Source: Chrysomallon squamiferum
Taxonomy: Eukaryota > Mollusca > Gastropoda > Neomphalida > Peltospiridae
Length of the DNA stretch: 27,500 nt
Assembly: GCA_012295275.1 (NCBI GenBank)
Contig: CM022677.1
Span: 17,203,406-17,230,905 of the forward strand
Reading direction: 5' to 3'
In this document: in pieces, positions 9,285 to 19,200 of the stretch
Position numbering within the stretch: position 1 is the first letter of the stretch
How the letters are laid out: each line of letters begins with the position of its first letter
Position numbers and translations under genes: made by a program
Notes under the pieces: model-generated
The model's input: the letters and a program-made list of their open reading frames with translations, nothing else
Databases searched by the model: none
Told to the model about the DNA's origin: nothing

Positions 9285-9720
9285 CATATTCAAAACCTTT
9301 ATCTCGCGATATGTTATTCACCCCACCCCCGTATGATAGGCAACGTATTATTATTACCGTTATTTTTAAACCCTTTACTGTACTGTGTGATATTCTTCCG
9401 TATGTGATAAGAAACAATATTAATTGTTTAGGTGATTTTTTAAACGATTTATCTCGAGATATATTTCTCCATATGATAAGCAATCTCGTTTTACTACTTA
9501 CGTTATTTTTGAAAGGTTTTATCCTGTCAATTTTTTGCTCCTATGGTAAGAAGTAATGTTTAGTGTTGACGTAAAAATTAAAACGGTTTATCCTGTGATA
9601 ATTTTTCCCTGTATAATAACCGACGACTTTTTATTCCGTTGTTTTTGAAAGCAATGATGTTAATCATCTGTGTGATTTTCTAAACGCTTGATTTTTTATA
9701 GTCTGTTTCTCATAAAAAAG
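9285..9720. repeat. Decayed ~70-78-bp tandem repeat
   Basis: Units beginning with variants of AAACCTTTATCTCGAGATAT, followed by CCGTATGATAAGCAACG and TTACGTTATTTTTGAAA, start at about 9292, 9368, 9446, 9515 and 9583. Spacings are 76, 78, 69 and 68. Later fragments trail off toward 9720. Related words (CGTTTT...TAATAAC...CGATGATTTATTCC) reappear at 10010-10290, between AT microsatellites. Confidence 0.65.
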
Positions 9721-9812
9721 AACTTCAATATTTTAGTGGGGGTTTTGACATTTGGAAACTCTTTCTTTATCATGATTACACCTCATAATAATAATCAGTA
9801 ATATGCTCTGTC

Positions 9813-9814
<2 letters not shown>

Positions 9815-9880
<66 letters not shown>
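9815..9880. repeat. (AT)n-(GT)n-(AT)n microsatellite
   Basis: Two AT runs flank a short GTGTGT core. Confidence 0.93.
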
Positions 9881-9889
<9 letters not shown>

Positions 9890-10082
9890 AATGTTATTTA
9901 TCTCCTATTACTAAGACATTAAACAATCATCTGTATCTGTTTAAAAAAACAACTTTGTAATGTGTTTTATTCCATGTAAATTAAATTAATAATTATATGC
10001 TATCGTTTTACGTGGGTTTAAACTGTATCATTATAATGTATTTTAAAAGCAATTAAGCTGTATTCTTGATAATTTGTAAACG

Positions 10083-10083
<1 letters not shown>
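9881..10083. other. AT-rich decayed repeat remnant
   Basis: Short AT-rich spacer with words similar to the decayed array at 9285-9720 (TTTATTCCATGTAAATTAAA, TCTTGATAATTTGTAAACGA). Not coding. Confidence 0.4.

Positions 10084-10168
<85 letters not shown>
10084..10168. repeat. Two adjacent (AT)n microsatellites
   Basis: Two TA runs (about 10086-10130 and 10140-10168) are separated by GTAAACATT. The first is preceded by GTAAACGATT, so the AT block plus its flank looks duplicated. Confidence 0.93.
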
Positions 10169-10171
<3 letters not shown>

Positions 10172-10363
10172 GAACAACGACATCTTTATCGTTTTGGTAA
10201 TCTTAAATTCATTATAATGTGTGGGTTTGGGGTTTTTTGTTTGTTTGTTTGGTTTTTTCTTTATAATAACATACGATGATTTATTCCATTTATGATAGTA
10301 AAAAGGTGTTCTTAACTTAGTTTTCCTCAGTTAAATGCATCTGAAATAGAACTATTCCCTGAC

Positions 10364-10365
<2 letters not shown>

Positions 10366-10413
<48 letters not shown>

Positions 10414-10419
10414 TACTAC

Positions 10420-10497
<78 letters not shown>
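10366..10497. repeat. (TTA)n trinucleotide microsatellite
   Basis: About 130 bases of ATT/TTA interrupted only by a (CTA) patch near 10411-10419. Poly-Ile frames on the minus strand come from this. Confidence 0.97.
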
Positions 10498-10498
<1 letters not shown>

Positions 10499-10559
10499 TT
10501 AATAATCGAATGACATTTCATCTTTTTTGAAACTTTTAACTCTGTCTCCATAACATTGT

Positions 10560-10990
10560 TAATATCTCATACAAAGGAAATATAATTATTTCAATATCCA
10601 TATGATCGCAATATATAATAATTTTCATTACCATATAATCGAAAATATATATATATATATATTTCGATTATATCGTACTGAAAAGTGTTTTATATGGTAT
10701 TGAAAATTATACATATATATATATATTTTTTTTTTTTTTTTCGTGTCCATATAATCAAAATAATTATAAAGACACAACTATCTTCCTAGGTTGTTATTTT
10801 TTCAAACACTGTCTTTAGTTGTGATTTTTCTCCTGGTTAATAAGCGAGTAACGAAACTGATCATTTATATGTCTTCTCCGTCTCTCTCCTTTTTTTTTCA
10901 ACATCCATATAATTACGATACTTCATCAGTTCACAGTTTTTTTGTTGTTTTTTTAAACATTGTCCTTATCGTTTGCTTTTATCCCACATA
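10560..10990. repeat. AT-rich region with recurring CCATATAATCG motif
   Basis: Variants of ATCCATATAATCGAAATA recur near 10596, 10630, 10745, 10902 and 10983, separated by AT and T runs. This looks like another decayed tandem array, with period near 100 or irregular. Confidence is limited because the sequence is so AT-rich. Confidence 0.4.
10633..10673. repeat. Short inverted repeat around (AT)n
   Basis: ATATAATCGAAA (10633-10644) is exactly complementary to TTTCGATTATAT (10662-10673), with a self-complementary AT core between them. This gives a small cruciform-prone palindrome. Confidence 0.8.
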
Positions 10991-10999
10991 ATCGAATCA

Positions 11000-11225
11000 A
11001 TAAAAGATGCTTCATTTGATTCTCGAAGTGTCTGCTTTTCATCTGTTGTAATAGAATAAGCGAGAGGTTTTTTTATTTGTAAGAAAAGCTTTTGAAAGCT
11101 GTCGCTGTTTCGCGAATTCCGTACTGTAACGTTGTAGACGTAACGTAGGAAGAGGTTCCGAAAAAATTTGGTGACGTCGTGGAGAAGAGTTGTAAACCAG
11201 AAATTGATTTTTTCTGTTAGAGAGC
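11000..11225. other. Unique-looking stretch before satellite
   Basis: Covered by a 97-codon minus-strand frame with no recognised motif. Contains GTGACGTCGTGG near 11171. No gene call is justified. Confidence 0.35.
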
Positions 11226-11226
11226 A

Positions 11227-12110
11227 GAAGTCAAAAATTTTAAAAATCCAAATTCGCACGTTTTTGAATTCAGTATTAATGCTTTAATCGTATGTTTCAA
11301 ATACAACATGCCAATGGCGATAAAAATATCTTACACTTCAAATACCTTTCAACGTAAGTTAACAAATTGATTCCATTCCGTCTTTTTGAAGTATAGAAGT
11401 CAAAAATCTTACAAATCCATGTTCACACGTTTTTGAATTCAGTATTAATGCTTGTAATCATATGTTTCATATACAACATGCCAATGGCTATGAAAATATC
11501 TTACACTTCAAATGTCGTTCAACGTAAGTTAACAAATTGATTCCATTCCGTCTTTTTGAAGCGTAGAAGTGAGAATTTTTACAAATCCAAATTCACACGT
11601 TTTTTTAAATTCAGTATTAATGTTGTAATAATATGTTTCAAATTCAATAAGCTGATTAAATTTTGCATTTCAACTATCGTTTGTAATAAAATATTAATAA
11701 GTCAAAACCAGTCCAAGCGAGTTCGTCTTTTCGCAGAATAGAAGTCAATTTTTCAAATCCATGTTCTGGCGCTTTTGAATTCAGTATTAATATTCGTAAT
11801 AATAGGATTCACATACAGTTTGCTGTGAGTTGCAGAAAATTTTCACATTTCTAATTTCGTTCAGTATACAATATTAATAAGTTAATAGACAAATCCATGC
11901 AATTTCGTGTCTTGCTGTGGAAGCCACTTTTTCTGTTTCACGTACACACGATTTCTTACATTGTCTAATATGTTCCCAATACAATATACTGCTACCTATA
12001 AAATCTTACACTTGAAAATTACTGTTAACACGTTTAAAAATACAGTATTAATAAGTCACCATGAGTCGACGCCGTTAAAATTCAAAATGCTATGAGTTGA
12101 CGAAAACTTA
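11227..12110 (+). repeat. Decayed ~170-bp satellite, best-preserved part
   Basis: Four clear monomers are anchored on TTTTGAATTCAGTATTAAT. The C of the GAATTC-type word falls at 11271, 11440, 11612 and 11782, giving periods of 169, 172 and 170. A monomer reads: AGAAGTCAAAAAT..., AAATCCATGTTCACACG, the anchor, ATATGTTTCA, ATACAACATGCCAATGGC, ATCTTACACTTCAAAT, CAACGTAAGTTAACAAATTG, CCATTCCGTCTTTTTGAAG. A fifth, more diverged monomer runs to about 12050. Monomers 1 and 2 are much closer to each other than to the rest. A unit length near one nucleosome is typical of satellites. It is not coding. Confidence 0.9.
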
Positions 12111-13660
12111 CAAATATCAGGTTCCTAGTTCAGTTGTCAATAATGTTTGTTTGTTTTATTGTTCTTTCTTTCTGAAGTTTGGAGTTAAATATGCTATCAG
12201 CTGATACAGTCTTATAGGCGACACTTTCATAATTCAGTGTTAAAACTTATAAATATCAGTTTCATATTTCAATGTTAATATGTTTTCTTATGTCTTGACG
12301 TTTACAATTCATCACTCTGTGAACTGAAGCTTCATAATTCAATATTAAAATGTCTACCACTGTTTTGTTAATTAAAATTCAATACGTTATGAGATGACAG
12401 TTCTCTGATATTTAAATACTAACACGTTATTGTTTGTTTCTGTTTCGACATCTATAATTCAATATGCGATAAATTTTACAAAATGCTGTACTGACATGTT
12501 CATACGTTCTATATGTAATCTAATCTAATTAAAGTTATAAATTCAGTCTGTTAGAAAATAGTATACTGCATAAAAACATATATCACTGTTAACACGTTCA
12601 GAATACATTATCAATCTTCCCATCTATTCAGACACCTAAAAATTCAATATTTATATTTAATTTGTTACCATCTGACGTCATTTTATTGTTGAAATCTCTC
12701 AGTTCACACATTCGTAATATTTAAGTTTTCACTCGCTTATAATTCCATACGTTGACATTTCTCAGTTCACATGTTCATGATTCAATGTTTAAGTTTTCAC
12801 TCGCTTGTAATTCCAGTTCACACGTTCATAAGGCAGAATTGAAACTTTCACTCGCTTGTAATTCGATATGTTGAAAAGTCGTAATTCAGTGTTTACTTTT
12901 CCGTATGTTTACCAGCTTACAATTCAGTAACGCTTTCCCTTTGACATAATCTTATAAGTTTAAATATCGATTTCGTCTTCGTAGAAGTAAAAATATGCAA
13001 AACCATGTTCATGCGTTTTTAGGTTTAGTATTAATTTAGTCCAATAAGTTACTAATTCAAAATTCTATGAGTGATAAAAATATTAAATTTGACATATCTT
13101 TCAGCGCAGAGTTTTAATTAATTAATATCATTCCATGCGACTTCGTCTTTAAAAGTGTACAAGTAAATTTTTCAAATCCATGTTCGCGCGTTTTAATATT
13201 TAATATGAATACTGACTGTTATTTTTCACATACAAAATGATTATGAGCAATAAAATCTTGTACTTGAAAAACTTCTCATCATACACCGAAAAATACAATA
13301 TTAAAACGTTACCACGACTGAGCGCGTTTTAAACTGAACATGCTAAGATGAGTTGACACAAACGTATAACTGAAATGAATTTCACTCCCTTAGGATTCAA
13401 TATAACTGACTTATGGCTCAAAGTTACGATGAAATGTCTATACGTTCAAATTTCAATATGAATATGTTCTCTTTTTTTTAATCGTCTCACATGTCTAAAA
13501 TTCAATATGAATATGTTTATATCGTCTGGTGAATCTAAAATTCAATATGAATATGTTTTTATCGTCTGGAATTCAATTTCATTATATTGTTATCGTCTTG
13601 CGTAACTAAAATTCAATGTTTTTTGCGGTAAGACACACAGTATAGTGAAATCTGTGTTAA
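12111..13660 (+). repeat. Decayed ~170-bp satellite, highly diverged continuation
   Basis: Monomer words return at 12975-13310 (CCATGTTCATGCGTTTTTAG, TTTAGTATTAATT, CCATGCGACTTCGTCTTTAA, CCATGTTCGCGCGTTT, CACATACAAAATGATTATGA). Between and after these, shorter words such as AAAATTCAATATGAATATGT recur at about 40-60-base intervals (for example 13455, 13500, 13537, 13607). The stretch 12110-12960 is dominated by ATAATTCAATATTAAAA-type words. I read it as the eroded core of the same array, partly re-amplified with shorter periods. Confidence 0.55.
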
Positions 13661-13860
13661 CCACATTCGAGAATATACAATATCTGTATAAACTTTTGTT
13701 TAGGACAAGATTTGCATTGTTATTCCCTGCTATGAAATAGCCAATACGTTTCTAATGTTCTCTTAAAACGTCTTATACGATCACTTGAAATAATTCCTTT
13801 TTTAAAGTTTCCAGAGCAAACAGAACTCGTTTGTTTAATAGTAATAAAAGTTGTTGATGT
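13661..13860. other. Short unique spacer
   Basis: No feature is recognised between the satellite and the trinucleotide tract. Confidence 0.4.
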
Positions 13861-14383
13861 TGTTCTCGTTGTAGGAGTAGTTGCTATAGTTGTTATGGCA
13901 GTAGTACTGTAGAAGTAGTAATTGTAGAAAGAGCAATACAAATAATAGTAATTGTTGTTGTAGCAGAATTTGTAGTACTAGTAGTAGTAGTAGTAGTTAT
14001 AATAGAAGCAATAATAATAATAATAATAACAGAAGCAGCAAAGCAGTAACAATAGTAATATTATAAGCAACAGTAGTAGAAAGTAGTAATAATAATATAG
14101 TAATATAGCATTAGTAGTGCCCATGGTAGTTGAATAGTAATAGTTGTAGCACTAGTAGTAGTAGTAGTAATAGTAGCAACAATAGCAGTAGTAATTGTAA
14201 TACTATTGATAATAATAATAATAATCATAATAATAATAATATAAGCAGTAGTAGTAATAGTGGTAATAGCAAAAGTAGCAGCATCAATGGCAGTAGTAGT
14301 TGTAACAGTAGTAGTGGTAGTAGTGGTAGTAGTGGTTGTAGTAGTAGTAGTAGTAGTAGCAGCAGTTGTAGTATTGATAATAA

Positions 14384-14419
<36 letters not shown>

Positions 14420-14445
14420 CAGCAGTAGCAGTAGTAGTAGTAGTT
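13861..14445. repeat. Imperfect (AGT/AAT/AGC)n trinucleotide domain
   Basis: Nearly 600 bases of three-base-periodic sequence in which most triplets are TAG, AAT or CAG variants. It keeps phase well enough that a 127-codon Ser/Asn frame stays open at 14130-14513. The Ser/Asn composition follows from the repeat and no non-repeat domain is attached, so I do not call a gene. Confidence 0.9.
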
Positions 14446-14925
14446 TAGAAACATCCCCTTTACGATATGGCTATAACCATCAGCCAATAAACTCTGTGTT
14501 TAACTTAGACTAATGAGTCTACACTGAGTCTGCACGCAGCACTGCAAACGTCTCCTTGTTACGCGATTTCCAGTCCTCTCAAGCGATACTCAGCTCTGTT
14601 GAATCTCTGTCTTGTACCATTGTACAACCATTCACCCTCGGCAAATCGAGATCAGGTCTGGGACTAAGTAAACACGGTGATTCCAAAGAACGGTCGCTTC
14701 ATCTGTGAACCAGTGTTTGCCTGCGTGTAAGTTAGCTTTGTTAAATGGCTCGATCTTCTCTTATAATAAAAAAAAAAAAAAAAAATTATTCTTCTTTTTT
14801 TTTCTAAGTGATCTGGACTTAACGAATCTACTACTTCCATGATCTTTGACGCTGAACTGTTTTTGGAACAGTCGTAAGAATTTTGTTCCTTATGTTTCTT
14901 TTTTTTTTCGAGATGAAACGCGAAT
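14446..14925. other. Unique-looking stretch ending in poly(A)
   Basis: The stretch 14510-14765 is balanced-composition sequence (ACTGAGTCTGCACGCAGCAC, TCTGGGACTAAGTAAACACG). It runs into TTATAATAAAAAAA at about 14761-14785. A retroposed fragment with a poly(A) tail is possible, but no target-site duplication or known family was recognised. Confidence 0.3.
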
Positions 14926-15375
14926 GTTGTCTGAATTGATTATAAAAACACGATTTAAGTAGATAGAGATTTTTGAAACTGGGAGTTTCCAGTGACAGAT
15001 TCTGAAACACGATTTTCACGCAAATGATTCTTAGGGTTTTTTTTTTACGATTTTTGAATGAAATGATTTTGAAACATTTCCAACATTATTTCGTATGAGT
15101 TGATTACGAAATACGGGTTTGTATTAAAGTTTTTTGGGGGGTTAAAAAAAAGAAAAGATTTCCATCGATGAATTCTGAAGCTCAGTTTTGCATGAATGGA
15201 TTTTTATATATAGTTCCGTATGAAGAGTTTATATAAAAAAATAAAAATTTTGTTTTCGTATGCATAGATTCTGAAATACTATTCAGGAAGAATGAAATAT
15301 ACGGGGTTTCGAATAAATGCAGTTTAGAAATGATGACTTCGCTACGAATACGTCTTTGAAAAATGGACTCAGACA
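14926..15375. repeat. Decayed tandem repeat (CGTATGAATAGATTCTGAAATACG type)
   Basis: Variants of ATGAATAGATTCTGAAATAC recur near 14995, 15060, 15095, 15165, 15190, 15260 and 15300 at irregular spacing of about 30-60 bases. Strong divergence makes the period uncertain. Confidence 0.5.
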
Positions 15376-16260
15376 GACGTTGATATATGCATGTTTATTT
15401 TTTTATGTATTTTCCTCCTTCCTGAAAAATTATCCTCATCCATCACGTTACTGGAGAATAACTCTGTATCTCAGAACATGAATATCAACTGTTATTCCTT
15501 GTTATTCCTTGTTATTTTCTTCTTTCTAAAAAAACTCACTGTCATCCACTGAACACATTATTTTTAACGAATAAAATGTATAGCAACAAGACTTTTTTAT
15601 TTTTTATTTTTCAGACTGTCTGGATTTTTTGAAAATAAAAATCATTTCACAAACTTATTTTTAAAACATACCTAATATTTACTTCTTATCTTCATCGATT
15701 TTAGATCCTTAAGAAAAGCGAATTTCTGTCTACAAAACGAAGTAAGTAAGTCCTACATTTTGTTTATTTCAAGCTTTGGGAGAGAATCCTTTTAAGATAT
15801 TCCATTCCTTATTTCTTCCTCTTCCTATTACAACAATTCCTTTGAATTGGATTTTTCCAGCGTCCTGTCAAACGTCAAGCACACTGTGTTTATTCCTTAT
15901 ATATTTATTCCTCCAATCGCTTTAAGGAATCTGATATTAGTGGAATTAGGTTTATTTCTCAAAAGGAACCATAAACATGAATTATGTTTTTCTTTATTTT
16001 ATTCCTTAGAGAGATTTTTCTTCTTTTTTCTTTCTTTCTGTTCTGAATAATAATTATTCTTAACACTTTTTTTTTATAACGTTCCTTTTTTCTTCTTCTA
16101 AATACCAGTTAAATATAAAATTAATTGAATTCTATTTTTCTTAATTCCTACTTCGCTCTTTCGTCTTCGTGATAAATTAACTGTACATTAAATGTACTTT
16201 TCTTATTTAAGCTTCATCATGTTTTTCACTTTTTTTTTCCTCTTTGTTTTTCTAATCCTG

Positions 16261-16301
<41 letters not shown>

Positions 16302-16499
16302 CACTTATAACATTAACTTTAATCCCAAATGCCGTTTTCTTCTTTAAGCTTCACGCCATTTTCATCTTTTTCTTTTTTTTTAATTTCCTTTTTACTTTCT
16401 TCTTCTTCTAAAAAAACTAAATAACCACAACATCAACAATATTAAAGAAATATAATCCACACAAATATTAAATTAACACATATATATATATATAAATAC
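15376..16499. other. T/TTC-rich stretch, no gene seen
   Basis: Pyrimidine-rich plus strand with recurring TTATTCCTT and TTCTTCTTCTAAA words, suggestive of another eroded repeat. It has a 34-base poly(A) at 16266-16299 and a short (AT)n near 16480. A 67-codon frame at 15847-16050 shows no domain. Confidence 0.45.
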
Positions 16500-16870
16500 A
16501 CTACCCATTTTTCAACACGAATGACGTCACGTTAATCCGGCAGACGACGCATCCACAAAGCAGCAGTGAAAAAAAACAACAACGAAAGCAGACGTTATCC
16601 GCTAACCAAGCGCGCGTATATTTCCACTTGTTGTGTCTCGCGCTAGTTACAGCTTGCGACAAAACTAAGAACAACATGAAAACGAGATTCTGCTCGCGTT
16701 CTAATAGCATCGCTCGCTCTCTCTCGTACGTTCGGCTTTCGGGGCCTTCCGACGTAATTTTACGATCCATCGACCCGAGAATGTGTACGTTTCGCTTGCG
16801 TATCAGCGAAGTTGGGGTTTTCCCCACCGCGTTTGGTTTATTTTCTTTTAACACGCGTATTGATCTGTGA
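16500..16870. promoter_or_regulatory. CpG-rich island with full CRE
   Basis: This roughly 370-base block stands out for CpG density (AAGCGCGCGTATATTTCC, CTCGCGCTAG, CGTACGTTCGGCTTTCGGGG, ACGATCCATCGACCCGAG) in very AT-rich surroundings. It contains TGACGTCACG at 16522-16531. It is also open on both strands (117 codons minus at 16854-16501; 80 codons plus at 16628-16870), but neither product shows a recognised domain. It could be an unmethylated promoter, a first exon of an unseen gene, or an enhancer. No splice donor could be assigned with confidence. Confidence 0.35.
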
Positions 16871-16928
16871 AATGTGAAGTGTATTGATGGTCGTTATAGC
16901 TGATTTTTTTAATTTTTATTTATTTATT

Positions 16929-16932
<4 letters not shown>

Positions 16933-17009
<77 letters not shown>

Positions 17010-17025
17010 GCTATCTATCTATCTC
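16933..17025. repeat. (CT)n with (CTAT)n end
   Basis: About 72 bases of CT pass into CTAT units. Confidence 0.96.
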
Positions 17026-17084
17026 TCACTCTGTTCTGATTAAAAGAGATAGACGATGATGTTGATGATAATGATGATAACAAC

Positions 17085-17155
17085 AACAACAACAACAATA
17101 ATAATAATAATAATAAGCATAACACTAATAATAATAATAAGCATAATAATAATAA

Positions 17156-17186
<31 letters not shown>

Positions 17187-17187
17187 A

Positions 17188-17242
<55 letters not shown>
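17085..17242. repeat. (AAC)-(AAT)-(AAG)-(AAT) trinucleotide cluster
   Basis: Successive AAC, AAT, AAG (about 17157-17187) and AAT runs share one triplet phase, with GCATAACAC-type interruptions. Confidence 0.94.
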
Positions 17243-17243
<1 letters not shown>

Positions 17244-17575
17244 CCCTAAATAAATATTTGTTTATGTCATACCGTAGTTTTTAAAAATATAAATACCGTT
17301 TTCTTTCTTAAACTGAAATTATGACACCTCTGTCCTACCGTATCAAAACACACTTGCAATGCCCTCCGGAATAAAACTCGACAGAGGAAAACAGCTAATT
17401 TTTGTTTTTAATTTTCACGAATTTGATGTTAATGACTGGGAGCAAACTGCTTATGAAATTTGAATATTTCGAGTACGAGATCTTTTTTCTACGGATGTTG
17501 AAAAAAACAAACAATTGGAAATAAATAAAAAGGAATCATTAATTTATAAAGAAAGAAAGCAAGTAGGATGTATGA
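17243..17575. other. Unique-looking AT-rich spacer
   Basis: No gene, RNA or repeat recognised. Confidence 0.4.
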
Positions 17576-17774
17576 CCCGAGGGATGGATGGATGGATGGA
17601 TACAGCGAAGGAGATGATGAATGGATGAATGAAGGAAAGAATAAAAGAAAAATAAATAGACAGATAGATGACAGACAGACAGACATACATATACCGTTAT
17701 AGATAGATAGATAAAGAGAGAGAGACAGAGAGAAAGAGAGAAAGACAGACAGAGAGAAAGACAGTAAGGCAGAC

Positions 17775-17813
<39 letters not shown>

Positions 17814-17841
17814 CAGATAGATAGACAGATAGTTAAATAGA

Positions 17842-17893
<52 letters not shown>

Positions 17894-17895
17894 AA
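17576..17895. repeat. Compound tetranucleotide array (GATG/GACA/GATA/GAAA)
   Basis: (GATG)n at about 17581-17601, (GACA)n near 17672, then GATA, GAGA, GACA, a long GATA block (about 17774-17862), a GACA block (about 17860-17892) and GAAG. All units fit a GAnn register. Confidence 0.95.
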
Positions 17896-18014
17896 GGAAG
17901 GAAGAAAGGAAAGTGTTTTAATGTGAGCGAGCTTGGTTCCGGTTTCGTCAATGCGAATTTTCATCCGCCTGTGTTAAATTCAGTAAAAAGAGAAACAAAC
18001 TGTTAATCAGCTTT
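17896..18014. other. Short spacer
   Basis: Contains GTGAGCGAGCTTGGTTCCGG and similar mixed sequence. Nothing recognised. Confidence 0.4.
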
Positions 18015-18230
18015 TTACTGTTTCTTTATTTCATTTACTTACTTATTTATTTATTTACTTATTTATTTGTTTGTTTACTTATTTATTTCATTTTTAGTTA
18101 GTTAATTAGTTATCATTTATTCATTCATTCTTTGGTGCATATATTTATTTGCTTGTTCATTCATTGGTTTAGTTATTTATTTATTCGTTCATTTATTTAT
18201 TGGTAGACCGATTTATTTATTTATTCAGTC
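18015..18230. repeat. Imperfect (TTTA)n tetranucleotide array
   Basis: TTTA units with TTAC, TTTG, TTAG and TTCA variants continue over 200 bases in a fairly constant four-base register. Confidence 0.9.
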
Positions 18231-18284
18231 AGAGAAAGAGAGAGAGAAACAGACATATAGATAGACAGATAGATAAACAGACAC

Positions 18285-18316
<32 letters not shown>
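18231..18316. repeat. (GACA)/(GATA) array
   Basis: GAGA followed by GATA and a clean GACA run at about 18286-18316. Confidence 0.93.
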
Positions 18317-18317
<1 letters not shown>

Positions 18318-18654
18318 ACCAAAGAAAAGAAAGTGGAAAAAGGATATGTTTATAACAAATTAAATTAATAGAACGAAAAGAAATTTTAAAAAGGCTGAAA
18401 AATTTCAAAATTAAAGAAATTCAATAACTTTCAAAAAAAAATATTTAAAACCATTTAATGCTGATAACGAAAAAAATTAATTTTATTCATAACAATAGGG
18501 AGGAGAAAAAAAAATTGTTTTGCTTTTATTACTTTTCAACAATTTGCATTTTAAAAATCGATATTCCACATATTAAATTACAGAACAAACAGTAACAGAA
18601 TATGATGTTCGATTAACTTTCCTAGGTTTTCACATCAAATAAAAACAGATAAAA
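18317..18654. other. AT-rich stretch, no gene seen
   Basis: A-rich plus strand (AAATTTTAAAAAGGC type). No supported feature. Confidence 0.45.
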
Positions 18655-18817
18655 AAAATGTCCTCTTCTTTTTCTTCTTCTACTTATTACTACTACTACT
18701 CTACTACTACTACTACTACTACTGCACTACTACTACCGCGACTACTACTGCTTCTACTACTACTGCAACTACTACTGCGACTACTACTGCTGCTACTACT
18801 AGTATTACTATATAGCG

Positions 18818-18850
<33 letters not shown>

Positions 18851-18913
18851 GCTACTATTATTACTTCTACAACTACTACTACTATTATTATTACTACTAT
18901 TATTATTATTATT

Positions 18914-18955
<42 letters not shown>

Positions 18956-18957
18956 AG
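18655..18957. repeat. (CTA/CTG)n - (ATT)n - (GTT)n trinucleotide array
   Basis: TTC triplets, then CTA with CTG interruptions to about 18875, ATT to 18914, and a pure GTT run at about 18915-18955. Confidence 0.95.
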
Positions 18958-19157
18958 AATCATCATCGTCATATACATCAGTTTAATTGTTGTTTTCCTT
19001 GTCATCATTAATAATAATTTGTATTTATATATTTATTTATTTATTTATTTATTTATTTATTGATTTATTTTCATCACCATCATCATCATTATTATACTAT
19101 TCATTTTGTTGTGTTATATAATATTATTCACTTTTCTTCTACACTTTATTTTCTTCT

Positions 19158-19199
<42 letters not shown>

Positions 19200-19200
19200 T
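18958..19200. repeat. Low-complexity tail with (TTTA)n and poly(T)
   Basis: Contains a (TTTA)n run at about 19028-19064, an ATC run near 19070-19090 and a T run of about 35 at 19159-19193. Confidence 0.85.

Noticed and set aside
9079-9483. 134-codon minus-strand frame
   Set aside because: Runs through the decayed ~70-78-bp tandem repeat and has no recognised motif. Its 9080-9260 part is CpG-bearing but not convincingly coding.
10966-11259. 97-codon minus-strand frame
   Set aside because: AT-rich with no motif, and it ends inside the ~170-bp satellite.
11227-13660. CRISPR-like array because of evenly spaced repeats
   Set aside because: The repeats are contiguous ~170-bp monomers without distinct spacers, in an animal genome context. 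It is a satellite.
14130-14513. 127-codon Ser/Asn-rich frame
   Set aside because: Direct translation of an imperfect AGT/AAT/AGC trinucleotide repeat, with only a short non-repeat tail and no splice or domain support.
18097-18115. Third copy of the 84-bp repeat because of GTTAGTTA-type words
   Set aside because: Only the TTAG tetranucleotide words match; flanking sequence is unrelated.
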